From Syngnathus acus (lineage: Eukaryota; Chordata; Actinopteri; Syngnathiformes; Syngnathidae): a stretch of DNA of 64,000 nt. The stretch covers positions 11,085,976 through 11,149,975 of the forward strand of contig NC_051089.1 of the NCBI RefSeq assembly GCF_901709675.1, read 5' to 3'. Below, piece by piece: positions 1 through 12,724 of this stretch. The stretch's first letter is position 1. Every line of letters starts with the position of its first letter. The notes beneath the pieces are model-generated. The model did no database searches, was not told the origin of the DNA, and saw only the letters and a program-made list of their open reading frames with translations. The translations under genes and the position numbers were made by a program.

Positions 1-3000
1 GATCTTAAAGCAAGTGAATGGATGGGAGAAGAGAGCCATGACAGACCTTGGCAAACGCTACTAATGGCATTTTAATTCCTTCTGAGGGCGGATAAGTTGT
101 GTCGCTCTGCTTAGACGGATAAAATGTATCCTGTGAAATGAAAAGAGATGTGGCGATGCATACGAGGTAACAGAAACGTTCCTAGACTGGCGTGTGAGTG
201 TACCCCCACCACCACCACCTATAAATAAGTAAAATACAAACTACATATTGCCCCTTCAGTGCAAGCAAGATAATCAACCAGTATGTCAAATGAAAATTCA
301 CCTGCTCACATTATTTTGAGCATCTGACAGTTCCTTGGATACAAAGTCAGCAACCGCCCTATTCTCCCAACTTGGCTGCATGTGATTGTTTTTGTCCCTC
401 TTTCTCGAGATCAAGATGACGGAGATGCAGAGATCCTAGAAGAATCCTTGCATGAAGGCGTGGCAGAAAAAAACTCCAGGAAAACTTGGAGTTTGGAGTT
501 AAAGTTTTACGTCCTGAAACTTTTCTGACACACCTTGTACCTTTCGTGACTACAGTCAAATGAAAGGTTATTTTACTCACTGTAACTCCGTCTGTGAACC
601 GGTTGCCCGACTATCAGTTCTACCTCAACTGACACCCCAAGTGTGTTGAGCGGTAAGGAAATGTCTTTCTGAAGAAAATTTCAAAATATTTTTTGGATAC
701 AACAATGTTTGTAGATGATTTGAAATGCTATTTAGACTAAAAATCTTTCAGCCGTAATTATAAGCAACCGTCGAGTAAATTCACTATAGCAACGGTCCAC
801 CGTATATCCATAGTCTGATTTCCTGTTAAATTCTTGAAAGTTGATGCTGGCTCATCTCTCAAACAACTGGGCCATGTGCAAGACAAAATGAATGTGTAAC
901 TGACTGCAAACATTAAAGACACTGTTGGTGTTTTACATTGATGAGTTCAGCAGGGCTTTAAAGCAAGCAGACATCCAGCGGAGCCAGAATCCAGTCATTC
1001 CAGGATAGGTTAATCTTTGGAAGCATTGGCCTTTTCAAGCAGGATGTAAAACACACACGTGATATGTTTAAGAAGAATGTGGCGGTTTCAACCAATTAGG
1101 AGTAGTTCTCAAGAGGTGGAGGAACGACCTTTTTGTATAATTAGTTATCTTATTTAAAGCAAAGATTTTGAATGGAATTCCTAATTAGTTGTCATGAAAG
1201 GCAAATTAAAAGAGTTTTGTCATCCCCAAGGGACTTAAATGTTTTCTTTTTCAAAAGACTGAAACACGTGCGCACACATACACACGCACAGTCATTTTCT
1301 CTCCCCTCATTATGACTGCTCTGTAGTTCTGTGGAAGCCTGTCAGAAGAGGATGGTTGGCATACCTGCAGAAAGCTCCCCTAACAAGCCATGAAATGCAG
1401 GTAGAAGAGTCTGCCCTCAGCCACTGCGGCTTGAATTTGAAGCTTTTTAGCTTTATTTGCACCTAACACTGGTATTTATAACAAGTTTTTGTGATCATAA
1501 TGAGGCAACTTCAAGAGGTCTATTTAGAGGACAGTGGGATGGAGGAAAGGCCAAACTAATTGATGGATTCTATTGTAGAACCAAACCAATTAGATACAAT
1601 ACTTTTCACATCTGATAAACAAATGAGATGACTTAACACTACCAGACCACATACTTATATTGAAAGCCTAGTGATTAATACGATTATTTATTTCACCTTT
1701 GATACAGATGACTGCAATTTATAGAGTTCTTTGACTTTTGTAAGTGGCTGGCTGTAAAATACTAGCTTCATTTTATTCGTCAGTCGGCGTATTGCTCAGA
1801 TTTCATATCTTGAAGGTTATAAACACGAAACGCTACTTCTTGGTGTATTGAGGGAAAGTCACTCACTATTTTTTAGCAATAAGCAGAAAGTTGCTGCAGA
1901 AAAATAAATAAACAGTAGGACATGAAAACAGAATAGCTGATAAATAATCATTTAAATATAATTGTCAAATAATCAAAAAGTGTAAGTACATAAATAAATA
2001 AAATGAAAAATTAAGACAACCACTTTTCACTTTGTGCAAATAAATGTGATAATGTATCAATACTTTTGACTACACTAATTAAACCGTGAGTGAGCAAAAT
2101 TTGGTAAATACTTTTTTCCTGAAATTAAAAAGAATATTTGTAATCCTCCATAACAAACTGAATGTGAATTAGAATCCCCCAGACAGAGTAAGTTAGTGTG
2201 CTACTACACATGCTCAACTTTTACATGCCAACAAGTTAATTTTTGTCAACCAAAGTCTGCAGATTACAGTTTGTTTTAGTTGGCTTGTGTATTTCACTGT
2301 GAAGTCTTAGCTCGGAGCTGCAGAATAATTTGCCTTTCTCTAGGCGTTTTCTTGCACTGCTCTTACTTTTCACAGCATTTCTTTAGTTCAACAAATGTCA
2401 GAGAATTCCTCAAAAACAATTTTGAACAAAAATGTTATGAAGAATGAACAAATTGACAATAACGCTTGAATTTTCCAAGGATGTTCTTTCAAACGTCCCA
2501 TCCTTGCTGTACAGGATCATGTTTTTATGTTTACAAAGAAGACATAGCCTCCAGAAATCAATGTTGTTTAACACACACAATCCCCCCAAAAACAGTTCTT
2601 TGAAGGGCAAACATGACAAGCAGAGAGAAACACTGCGCAAAGTGAAGCTGAGTTTACAATTGGGCATCAAGCACAAACAGCACGTGGACAAAATCAAACA
2701 CACCAGCCGCGTAATCGTCCAACACGAGACATTTGCTCTCCTTCACTTATCTCTGAAGCATAAAAACAGAGGCACACAGAAGTCGATGTCACACGTCTCG
2801 GCCTTTATAGGTGGATCGCCACACAGGCCAATTTCTGACAGCACCCCCACGTTCACCCACCCGACTCTCCCATCTCTGGGTGTTCAATTTTTACTTTTAT
2901 TTTTTGGGGGGGGGGGTATTTTGAAAGAGAGTGGCAAGTGGCGTCCACTGTGTGTTCTTTTAGATGGATCAATAGCTCAGTGTGTGAGAGAGTGTCTTAA

Positions 3001-3892
3001 GAGCTGTTGTGTGGCGCTCTCAGCTGTGGCAGACCTGTTAGTGCTGCAGAGGGGAGCTGCGCGCCCCTGCCTCGGTACCAGCAGTGGCCTAAGGGGGGCT
3101 TTTAGTACGAACACAAATGTCAGCCACACATAGACTATTAGTGTTTAGTGCAGTTATTAAATGGACTTTATTTGTCCTTTCGGAGGCTAAAAGGCTCACT
3201 TAAAGGGGGCCTGCGTGACACCGGGGCAATTTGCGAGTTGGGTAACTTTGCGCTCACTCATTGCAGACACATGAGCATAGATAAGTGTAAAGGCTGTCGC
3301 GCTCCATGTGTGCGTGCGTGTGTGTCTGTGTGTGTGTATGAAGTAGAGTGAGTGTATGCTAAAAGGCACTTAGGCCATAACATATCTCACTGGGGTCTGG
3401 TAGCAGCGTGTTTTGCGGTCAGAGGCTTTTTAAAAGGTTAATGTTAATCTATACCAAACAAAGCCCATGAGGAGCTTTTACAGCTCTGGACAGTTGAGTG
3501 AAATGGGCTTGATGAAATGGTAACTAATGCACTACACGGTCTGCTGTAAGTACCACAATAAGCAAAACAGATCCCAGATTTGATGTATTATGGATTGCGC
3601 TTCTTGGCTGCCGCAAGTGATCATGTAGCACGAGTGTTACAGCGTGTTCTTCGTTGAATGAACGAGTGAGGGCTTTGTAGTCCAATGCGACCCGTGTGTT
3701 TATCTACTGTACATGGAAGAGTGTTTTTCTTTAATGCATATGAAGCAGGTCGGCGGTGTGCCGCGGCTGCACGTGAGGGCATGCTTAGATGCCCGCGGAA
3801 GCAGCCGGCTTATCAAAAAGAGAACATGAAAAGTCACTCGGGTTCCCGCGGCCGTAAATCACGCGTGGCTGTTTGTCTCCTTATCACTCCAG
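1..3892. other. Non-coding DNA upstream of lmo1 exon 2 (upstream region or intron 1)
   Basis: This stretch ends at the acceptor of lmo1 exon 2. It should be lmo1 intron 1 or 5' flank. In vertebrate LMO1 the first coding exon is very short (about 25 coding bases ending in the G of the GVP motif). I looked for an ATG-started segment ending in an acidic residue codon plus G before a donor site and did not find a convincing one, so the exon probably lies upstream of the window. An open frame at 2444-3133 (229 codons) runs through a poly-G tract and resembles no family I know. Small CA/TG-rich runs occur near 1270 and 3305. No other structure is evident. Confidence 0.6.
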
Positions 3893-4106
3893 GTGTGCCG
3901 ATGCTCTCCGTCCAGCCCAAAGGGAAACAGAAGGGGTGCGCTGGCTGCAATCGCAAGATTAAAGACCGCTACCTACTCAAGGCCCTGGACAAATACTGGC
4001 ATGAGGACTGTCTCAAATGTGCCTGCTGTGACTGCCGCCTTGGGGAGGTGGGCTCCACCCTTTATACGAAAGCCAACCTTATCCTGTGTCGTCGGGACTA
4101 CCTGAG
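3893..4106 (+). CDS. lmo1: lmo1 coding exon 2 (LIM1 domain)
   Basis: The acceptor is TTATCACTCCAG. The first codon is completed by a G from the previous exon (Gly of GVP). The exon encodes the linker and all of LIM1, including the C-x2-C pairs CAGC and CACC and the metal-binding H and C of WHEDCLKC. It ends CTG AG, phase 2, directly before GCAAGA. The Arg codon AG|G is completed by exon 3, so the donor must be the non-canonical GC. Reading through gives a non-LIM tail that stops at 4225-4227. Confidence 0.95.
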
Positions 4107-7100
4107 GCAAGAAAGACACTCAATCGCTTCACCACAGTCGACACAAACACAAAAGGCAGCATTACGACGCAGTACACGTCAAGTCAAAGGATCACAAAAG
4201 TTTTATTTGCCTTTTAGTAGAGGATAGCAGGTGGATATTTTACCACAGGCTACATTCGGGGCAACTTCTGGACGTTTTTGATATTGTGGAATCCATCCAG
4301 ACAAAAACAAAACTCAGCAGAGTAGTTTAAATGCGGAACTGGCTTTTTAATACTTTAAGCTACATCTGAACTTCTTTGACAATGGTATTCCATCTCCTGT
4401 GAAACACATTACCTGTTTGGAAAAGCAATAACAACAGGTTCCAAAACAATTGCTCAAGCAAATGGATGTTTTTTCAAATTCTAACATTTGTCTTGCCTTT
4501 TTCTAAAGCAATCACTCAAAACAGATCAAGGTCAAAGCCAAACAAGAATTTCAGCAAATTAGTTTTATTTCATAATGCCACAACCTGCCACGGTAGTCTT
4601 TTAGTCTCTAGCACTTTTTTCTTGTACACATTTTTACAGGTACATTTCTCCGAAATGGGGAAAAAAAACATTCAAAGCATTTTATTCTGCCTGTTTCAAA
4701 GCCACAAAACTCAAAACAGACATTACTGTTAGTGTCTAAATGCTGAAAATGGACATGAGCATGACTGCGGTTTTGCTGCAATTTGAAATTTGACTCGTAG
4801 ACGAATGGCATCACAAAACGGCAACTATATCGGGCAAACAAAAACACCATCTCCTATCACATTACGTTATGCAGCAGAAAATATGTTTCCAAGCACGAAG
4901 CAAGATCCAACCTGCTGCCATCAATATTGTGTAATACTAATACTTGACTGTATTGATTATTTCATATGGACCTGTGGTTAAAAAAATCAAAGTGTGGCGA
5001 GTCCGTCAAGGAAACGCTCGTCTAACCTGCAGCAGTGTTAGTGCTAAACACAACATAAGGTGTCCAGGCCACCAATATCATCCAGAAGCAGTCTAGGGTT
5101 AGAGTGTATATTATCCAAGTACTGTACACAATCACAATGTTTTCAAAAAAGGTAAGATTCATACTTATCGGTCTCGTTAGCAAAGGCCTTACCAATTTGC
5201 TTTTGTTGATGTGATTGCAGCAAACAGATGACAACTCAAATGAATGTTTACTGTCTTGTTATTGTCCCAGGTTCTTTTGTTAGTTGTTGTTTTTGTTTCT
5301 GTTTACATGAAGGGGTGTGCAACGAATGTCATATCAAGTGAACTGAGAGAAACCTCAAGGTGGCCTTGTTGCTTCACCAGTGTCTTTGTCTCCCCTGACA
5401 CACACACGCACACACACACGCACAGTCTTCAGATGCCCCTACCATCTGCTAGTTAAATTAAACATGACCATTTCCTGAGCGTTAAGTCACATTCCCAATG
5501 AGATCGGAGCACTTATCCGAGAGGGAATCCCCCAGAGGCTGCCTTAGAGATGCCGGTGCCCTTGCTACCCACCCCTTCCTTCTTAAAACCCCCTCCCCTG
5601 CACTGTCCTCCCCCATTCACCAATTCCCCTTCTGCCCACGTGTCTGTCCAATCCCTCATTGATACTCTCAGGCTTCTTAATACAGGTTTTAATTAGTTCA
5701 TTATTCTGATTTACCGCCACATACTCCAACAGCGCTCGTCATTCTAAATCACCACAAATATTCTAGTTTATAGAACCTTTGTCAACTGTTCATCCCACAT
5801 ACAAAGGGTGTGAAGAAAGTCACATCCCTGTCCAGATGCCATGTTTATATATACTATATAAGAAAATATCTTAATGACCCAAGATAAACATCTCAAAACA
5901 CACGGCAAAATGTTTTACGGTGAGGTGAAATAATGGTTGAATTCTGCACAAAATCTTTGGGCTTCTTCTAGGAAAGGTGTCATGAAAAGCCTACTACAAC
6001 AACTAAACCTTTGATTTCATTGACTTTATTTTTACTAACCTTCTCAAAATGATATTTTAATGAATTCAGTTACGTTATACAGGTTAGACTTCACATCAAT
6101 AGTGGAAAAACGTTTTAAATTATTTATTTACTTCACATTTTTTGGAACAAATTTGGACAGGGGTGTGTAGACTGTGTGTAAAAATATATTCGTTAGTACC
6201 TCGCCGGCACGGTGAAGGAAATATGAAACGCTTTTGCGAGCATTAGACAGGCAAGATGTTGAGGTCACAGCTGGGGCGTAAAATGGAGACCGACGAATAA
6301 AATCAAGAATTCTTAATAGCAAATTATGGATTTTTGAAAAGAAAGTGGGTTTCATGCTCTGGTATTGGTCAGGAGTGCCTGCGCTTCAGAATGAAACAAC
6401 ATTTAATGGCCAAAGCCGCTTGACTAACTGCTATTAAAAACCTTGCTTTGTGTGTAGTGCCGATTGTGTTCATGTCGTGAGTCTCCATCCCGTCATTCTC
6501 TTTCTCTTTGCTCCCTCCTCTGTGAACTAAGATGAAGGCGTCCCTCACCTGCAGTAATGAAGCTAAATCTGTGCACTGAATTAGCCTTCTGCACTACATT
6601 AAAAACAAGCGGGTGGATCAAACACACTTTGGTTATTTCCCAGGGTTTGGAAGCCTGCCATGCTCCCATTAATTATTATAGGAGCTCCATCTGTGATTGT
6701 CCTTCAGTGGCATTAGCAGCTTATTGAATGTACTCACGCGTTCCTGAATCTTCAACACACACATACATACATCTGTGCCACTGTCCCCCACTGCCCTCCA
6801 AGTGATTGCACTACAAAAAGTTCACAAATACAATACCTTTTTTCCTCTTTGCGAGCCTACTGTTATCACAAAAGGATAATAACATATTAATTAGGTGTTT
6901 CATTTATGTCAAGGGCTCCGTATCATATGACTCCACCAGAGGCTTGACAATCTAGTTGTGATTTGATCATCTGCTCTGAATTAATTTAATCTCCTGTTTC
7001 ATATATAAGAGAGGACATAATAGTCATCCACTCATCAAACTGACAGCATAATTAACTGAAAGAGGAAAATGCTTCCAAGATAATGAACATTAGAATTTAT

Positions 7101-10100
7101 CCACAAACTGGTGATGATGACGATAGCTCCATCAAGGAGTTTTTCTTGGCAAATCTGTCATGTCCTGATGGCAGGCTTCTTTAAAAGTACCTGAAGGCGA
7201 TACAAAATGCAATAGCGCAGTGGTGACTACAGATATGAGTTTAATTGTTCTGTGACCATGCTCATAATTTATAAGACTCATAGATCACCTTTTTACACAC
7301 TACAATCCGGCCCATATACACATATTACCATCACATTAGGTATACCAATCGAATGACATCCCGTACAAGATCAAACTCAGACATTATAACGCTAACACAA
7401 TTAATGTTCACTGAAAATTAGTTTATTAATCTGGTTAGTAGTCTGCACCGGTGTCGTGTACTGCACTCTGTGGTGTTGCTAAAATTGCATTTTCCCAGTT
7501 TAAATATGCAAGTGTGTTCATAATCAGTGACAAACTGAAGAAAGCAATCTTATTGTCACATCTGGTCAAGTCAATCCATATAAATTAATCCCGGTGTGTA
7601 CATTTAATGAGTTTTTTATGCTTCAAACCTCAATATAGTGCAGATGATTGATTGACAAATTTAAGTGTCCTGGGATGTCATTAGATGTATTTTGCATAGC
7701 ACCTTGCACATTAGGTGGAAATAGTAACTTCTCTTTGGAGAACATTGATTCATTCAATCCATATAAGAAGAGGGATTAATTTACATGTGCTAGTTGACTC
7801 CTGCCATTAAAGCATTAAACACGATGTTTGAATGATACACTCACAAAAGATCTGAAAAGAATACTTATTTCTGCATTGCATGAATTCTCGTCGCTGCACT
7901 CAGCATGTTAAGAATGATCTTGACAAGCTAATTCCTCATTTGTCAGTCATGGATTTTTAATCAGAGTAATATCCAAGCATTCATGAAGATAAAGATTTGT
8001 TCATTCAGCCACTTTAAAGATCAATTCTTATTTATTGTCAGTTCGTGTCTCAGCTAATATCCACACCTTGGAGTGTTACATTGATGGGCTGTTGTGCTTT
8101 GTGCAACGTGACTGTGTTCTGTAGTTTCCCATCAGGTTCCACTCAAGAGAGCAGAGTGGGGTTTTTCGGTTCAACTCCAGTGGCTTTTTAGCTTCACCCG
8201 AATGTAAATGTGTTTGAATATATCTTTCCAGCTCTTATCTCCTCTTAGCAGGAAAAAAAAAAGCCCAATTGGGCCGTGAACCTCTGCTGATGTTACAACG
8301 CAGACTCATCATTTACTGGTGGAAATACTGCACACACACTCGCATCAGCACAATTTCATATGTTTTGCCACCCAATTTGTTGGTGGAGAGAGAAGAAAAT
8401 AAGCAGAGTATTTGCCTGCGCGTAGCAAATAAAATTGAGAGGCAGATCAGCTTAGCGGGAATAAAGTAGATTCTACAAGATTCAGAACCAGTCAGGTTAC
8501 ATCAAGGGACATGCCATGCTTATGTACGGTACCATCAGTGAACGTGGTGTATGTCACAGAATAATAATAATAATAATTTAAATAAGATCACTGCACTTTT
8601 TGATCCACTGGTTCAGTGTGTAGTTTACATTTCATGAGAAAACTCAAACTGTGTTTACCAGGCAGGCACTCTGCAACCACATGGTATTGTTTAAGTATTA
8701 TTGGAACTAAGCCAAATGGTAAAATACAAATGGGTTATTTCCAAAGCTTTTTTCCTGAAAACTACGACACCCTCCACCCAATATAATCCCAAAACATAGC
8801 AGATTTGTGGCAAAGACAGTTTAACATATGCATCATGTTTATGGAGATTTGTTTTGGATTGGTGTTAGTGTGTGGCCATATAACACTAGATAATCGATTT
8901 GAACAATGGAGAGACATGAACTTTTCTAAGACACTGAACCCCAATTTGCTCCCAGTGTGGACCCGGCAGTACCTTGCATGGAAGCAGCCTCCCATTCGTG
9001 TATGAATGTGTGTGTGAATGGGTGGATGTGGCGCATTGTAAAGTGCTTTGGGCACCATGTGGTGTAGATGAAAGCGCTATATAAGTGCAGTCCATTTACC
9101 ATCTGGCACAGGATTTCGCCCATCATAGATGTTTCTATACACTAAACTTTATATAACATGGGGAACACTTCAGACCTAACTGCAATAAATGAAAAAGATA
9201 CAATGCAAAACAGCAATAATGGGCTAAGAAATAGCATTGCTAATCGTGGTGTTATAAGAGAAACTGTGAAGCAGCACACTAGTGTGTTCAAAAATCTTGT
9301 AACAGGAAGTGGTAAATCCCTTCCCGACTCTCCTACGGATCGCAGATGTGCACGGTGTAGCAAACATTTGACTGTAACATCAAGTTGTTGTCACAATGTT
9401 TTTGCTTTACACCCTATGAATCCCTCTACGTGAACATAACGGCACTTTCTCTCCTGTTTCTTCCCTGCAACTCCTCTGGGCCAATGGCCCCTAATTAGAA
9501 GCAGGGCTGCTGGACGGATGTTTTCTTTAACAAGGTGATAGCAGCTGAATGAGAGCAACTTAGACAAGCAAAAACATTAACACGGTGACTCCTCAATCTG
9601 TGCCCCTACAAATTTAGGGAGAAAGCTTTTATGTGGACTTAATATTACCGCCTGAAAAGCTATAAAGCAGGCATTTTCCCAACAGGTTATACTTTATAAA
9701 TCTATCAGTACTTATAAAAATCCACATTAAGTGTGAATACAGACAGATAAAAGGTACTTGCGGCCTTATTTCTTTGTGTGCCTAAAACAAACTTTATCTT
9801 ACTTCGTTTGCACATAATTGCAGTAATTTATCTAGGAAAACAACACACCGGATTCAAATGATCAGCTTTTCAGAGGTCTCTGTCGAACCCTGATAATGAT
9901 CCTGATCATTGTAGGAGGGAAACTTCGAAAACAGGCAGCACAGTGGCTCTTGTATCTATATTTATTTGCAATAACATTAAGCAATATGTTCTGTAAAGTT
10001 TTTATAAACTTTTTATTTTAAAGTACTCAACATTTTAAAGGAAGATGCTGTTTGTTTTTTCTGGTCAGAGAAATAAATGCAGTAAAAAAAAATATTTAAA

Positions 10101-10677
10101 AGGCACGCAATGCATTGCATTCGGTCACAAGTAAACGAGACGATGAAAGTAACATTCTTGAAGTCAGTCATATAAACACTAATTAGAATCTGCTCTTTTT
10201 TAGTCATCCATGTATAGGGAACATATTTATGGCTAAGAAAAAAAATACTCAAAAGTGAGAAAAGGGTATTCATGCACGAGAAATCTTTTTAACATGCAGC
10301 TTCATTGTAGAACAAACCCATTTGCGCAAAACCCAGCTGATTTACACATTAATAGTTCTTTTTCATTTGGGAGAATAAAAATAATTTGAGCAACCCACAT
10401 GATTTACCTCTGACTTGTTTTTGTTGTTTTTGCATTTTGCACGGGATATACAGTATGCTTTGAAGGCGATTAAAGCCATGTGATCATTTTAATTAGATCA
10501 TTAGGCAAGAATTAAGATCTATGTTTATTTCTCTCATTAACTCCAACACAGAGCAAGAATATTTGTGAATTTCATGCAATATATTGCTATTCTGCCCCAT
10601 TTTTCCACTTTGGTTTTTTATGCTCGTCTATTCTGTCTGCTCTTATATTGCATCAATGTAAAGGGAAGGTGGCTTAA

Positions 10678-10768
<91 letters not shown>

Positions 10769-12724
10769 GTATGTGTGTGCTCTCTGTCTTGCAGGCTCTT
10801 TGGTACTACGGGAAACTGCGCAGCCTGCAGTAAACTGATCCCAGCCTTTGAGATGGTGATGAGAGCCAGAGATAATGTTTACCATTTGGACTGTTTTGCC
10901 TGTCAGCTTTGTAACCAGAGGTAAGCAATAGACATCTAAAAAAAAACGAGCGTTAAGACGGCCGATAGCTTTTAAACATCATAAGGTGCGGAAATAGCTT
11001 CTCTCTTCATGTGCAACACAGTCGACTGTCTGGTTTGATTAGTGCGGGCCACACTCGCCGAAGCCAGAGTGAAATTCTGTTGTAAAAAATAAAAGGTTAC
11101 CGCATTGTGTTTGTAATGGCCCGCTAATTATTTTTCTTGTCACACACTGGCAGCAGTTTGCAGCTAGATCTGTAAATCTAATTGCAAGGGCGCAGCAACA
11201 GTCGGTCTTTAGAGGCAGCCGTGTCGCCGCCTGCATGGGCACAGGTGTGAAAGGCTCTTTTCTTAGTCATGAATTACGCATCCAATTGGGGTCAACACAA
11301 AGCCTATACACAGAATATGACATATCCAAATAGTTTTCCCCCATTAGAATACTGTTGGTAATGGCTCCAGTCTGAGAGCAGAATGTCCTTTGCATGCTTG
11401 TCAGGGGTGCTGTGACCCTGTTCTTCTGCACAGCACAAGCCCATTAACCTTGTGCGGGCCACGTTCAGTTACCATAGTGAACACCTGCTGTAAGGGAATT
11501 ATGACCGCACTCTCTTTCCCCTCACTTGGCGGACGCAGTGTCACCTGGCACAGTAATGACCGTTTCAACAGCATGGCATGTAACGAAAGCCAACCTGTGT
11601 TCTGCTATAGCTTCGCTACCCTTGACATCTGTCGATTGAACTAACATAAACAGATACAACGGTGACCCGACTTACGTGTTTTTCAAGGTACGACCGTCAT
11701 TCGGACGATTCTTTGCTTTTGAAATGTGAGATGCAAGCGCCGTATGCTGGCAAGTGTCGTTTCTCATCATCTACAACTAAATTAATGTGAATCTGACACC
11801 TGAGTTACAAAGGTAGTGCATTTTCGTAGAATTTTATAATCAATGAGGAATTCCATCGTAGGATGGTATGTGTTGCTCAGATCATTGATATAATGATGAC
11901 AAGTTTGAGAATCACTAAAATTTTAAGATACAGCTTTAAAACAATATATGACAGCCTTCCAGTTTTTGCATAAACTAGGCAAACACAAATAAGTCTGTTT
12001 AAAGTCTGATTCTGAGAGTCCCACTCACATGGTGACCATCAAATGAGTTTCTGGCATGTCAGAACTTTGGTCGTCCTTTTTCCCAAATGTGTCTGTGCAA
12101 AGTGGATGAACAAGGCGTCGGTTCACGTCTCTTTGCACCTTTTTTTCAAAGTACAAATGATTGCTTTGCTGTTACGGTTGAATTCAGCATTAATTTCCCA
12201 AATCTACAGACTGATGAGTGTGTTTCTTAATTTGGTTTGGCAACACCTTTAAACATGCGAGACTGTTCTTCACGGGTCTTATTGTAAGTGGAATAGGACA
12301 ATTGTGAACATACAGCCAGGTTGGGTCTTTGACAATCAATAATGATTGTAATGAAATACCAACAATTAGACCGACTGGTTGTTTATGTTTGTTCCAGCAC
12401 TTGGAACGCTGTCTGGCCCGCGATTATTACATCCCGTCTTGATTAGAAATAATGTCAATGATCTTATTGCAAGGCAGCCACAATGATTGTAAGATTATTA
12501 TTTGATGGGAACATTTCCACACACAAGTTGCTTCAGAGTCAGCGATACAAACACACACACACACATCACTTTGTCACAGCGTGGGCACTAATCATCTCGT
12601 GTTTATCTCTTTCAACAGGTTTTGCGTGGGCGACAAGTTTTTCCTTAAAAATAACATGATTTTGTGTCAAATGGACTATGAAGAGGGTCAGCTGAACGGG
12701 AGCTTCGAGTCGCAGGTCCAATAG
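3893..12724 (+). CDS. lmo1: lmo1, LIM domain only 1 (three coding exons; first short coding exon absent)
   Basis: LIM-only nuclear adaptor that bridges DNA-binding bHLH and GATA factors to LDB1. The exons (3893-4106, 10795-10920, 12619-12724) join in frame to 446 nt. A missing first exon of about 25 nt would give 156 aa, the usual LMO1 length. The translation starts [16 protein letters not shown] and contains two tandem LIM zinc-binding domains. LIM1 begins [20 protein letters not shown] and LIM2 begins [19 protein letters not shown]. The tail is [28 protein letters not shown] and the FESQVQ end fit LMO1. As I recall, LMO3 has a different N-terminus, FGVTGNC and a PQVR end. ATG 3901 (MLSVQ) could serve as start if the first exon is non-coding. 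Intron 2 is GC-AG and intron 3 is GT-AG. Confidence 0.95.
5805..6187. mobile_element. Non-autonomous DNA transposon remnant with inverted ends
   Basis: The left end reads AAAGTCACATCCCTGTCCAG. The right end, read in reverse complement, is AGTCTACACACCCCTGTCCA, so the two termini are imperfect inverted copies. The same AGTCTACACACCCC terminal motif recurs near 25204, 49424 and 52847, which marks a family. No transposase frame survives. I infer a Tc1/mariner-like family from general resemblance to teleost repeats. The exact boundaries and target duplication are not clear. Confidence 0.5.
8938..9108. repeat. Dispersed teleost repeat fragment
   Basis: The segment containing GTAAAGTGCTTTGGGCACC and AAAGCGCTATATAAGTGCAG followed by TCCATTTACCAT matches a motif I know as very common in teleost non-coding DNA, a transposon-derived dispersed repeat. 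It is a short fragment in lmo1 intron 2. I cannot define its ends or its class from this sequence alone. Confidence 0.5.
10680..10779 (+). repeat. (TG)n microsatellite next to the lmo1 exon 3 acceptor
   Basis: An uninterrupted TG tract runs from about 10680 to 10763, then a slightly interrupted tail to 10779. Only TCTCTGTCTTGCAG-like sequence separates it from exon 3 at 10795. The transcript would carry about 50 UG units where a branch point and polypyrimidine tract normally lie. UG repeats are known binding sites for TDP-43 and CELF proteins and can change use of the following exon. Confidence 0.95.
10795..10920 (+). CDS. lmo1: lmo1 coding exon 3 (first part of LIM2)
   Basis: A 126-nt exon, phase 2 at both ends, starting after TCTTGCAG and ending AACCAGAG before GTAAGC. 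It encodes [15 protein letters not shown] through [12 protein letters not shown] with the final Arg split. It contains the first zinc knuckle of LIM2 and the start of the second. FGTTGNC, rather than the FGVTGNC I recall for LMO3, supports LMO1. Confidence 0.95.
10921..12618 (+). other. lmo1: lmo1 intron 3
   Basis: A 1.7-kb GT-AG intron (GTAAGC ... TTTCAACAG) that interrupts the Arg codon before FCVGDKFF. It shows only a short CA run near 12550 and ordinary AT-rich sequence. Confidence 0.85.
12619..12724 (+). CDS. lmo1: lmo1 terminal coding exon
   Basis: After TTTCAACAG the exon completes Arg and reads [20 protein letters not shown], then [14 protein letters not shown] and TAG (12722-12724). 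It supplies the last LIM2 zinc ligands (Cys and Asp in CQMD). The C-terminal tail differs from the human one, as I recall it, by Ser for Thr. Confidence 0.95.

Larger units (their letters stand above)
4107..10794 (+). other. lmo1: lmo1 intron 2 (6.7 kb, GC-AG)
   Basis: Non-coding intron between the LIM1 and LIM2 exons. It starts GCAAGA and ends TCTTGCAG. It holds a small Tc1-like or MITE element near 5805-6187, a dispersed repeat fragment near 8938-9108, and a long TG tract directly before the 3' splice site. Long stretches of plain AT-rich sequence (4240-5790 and 6190-8930) show no structure I can name. Intronic regulatory elements cannot be judged without alignment. Confidence 0.85.

Noticed and set aside
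1325-1365. Possible lmo1 first coding exon ending GAAGAGGATG
   Set aside because: The frame giving EEDG meets a stop upstream with no ATG after it, and the following GTTGGC is a poor donor.
2444-3133. 229-codon open frame upstream of lmo1
   Set aside because: It passes through a poly-G run and CA/TG-like patches, has no recognisable domain or splice context, and its composition is like the surrounding non-coding DNA.
3685-3892. In-frame N-terminal extension of lmo1 exon 2 from ATG 3685
   Set aside because: The open frame crosses a good 3' splice site (TTATCACTCCAG), and its translation does not resemble any LMO N-terminus. Length and phase fit the usual short separate first exon.
10565-10924. 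119-codon frame with a Cys-Val repeat before lmo1 exon 3
   Set aside because: It is the (TG)n tract translated and fused to the real exon 3. The acceptor at 10794 defines the true coding start.
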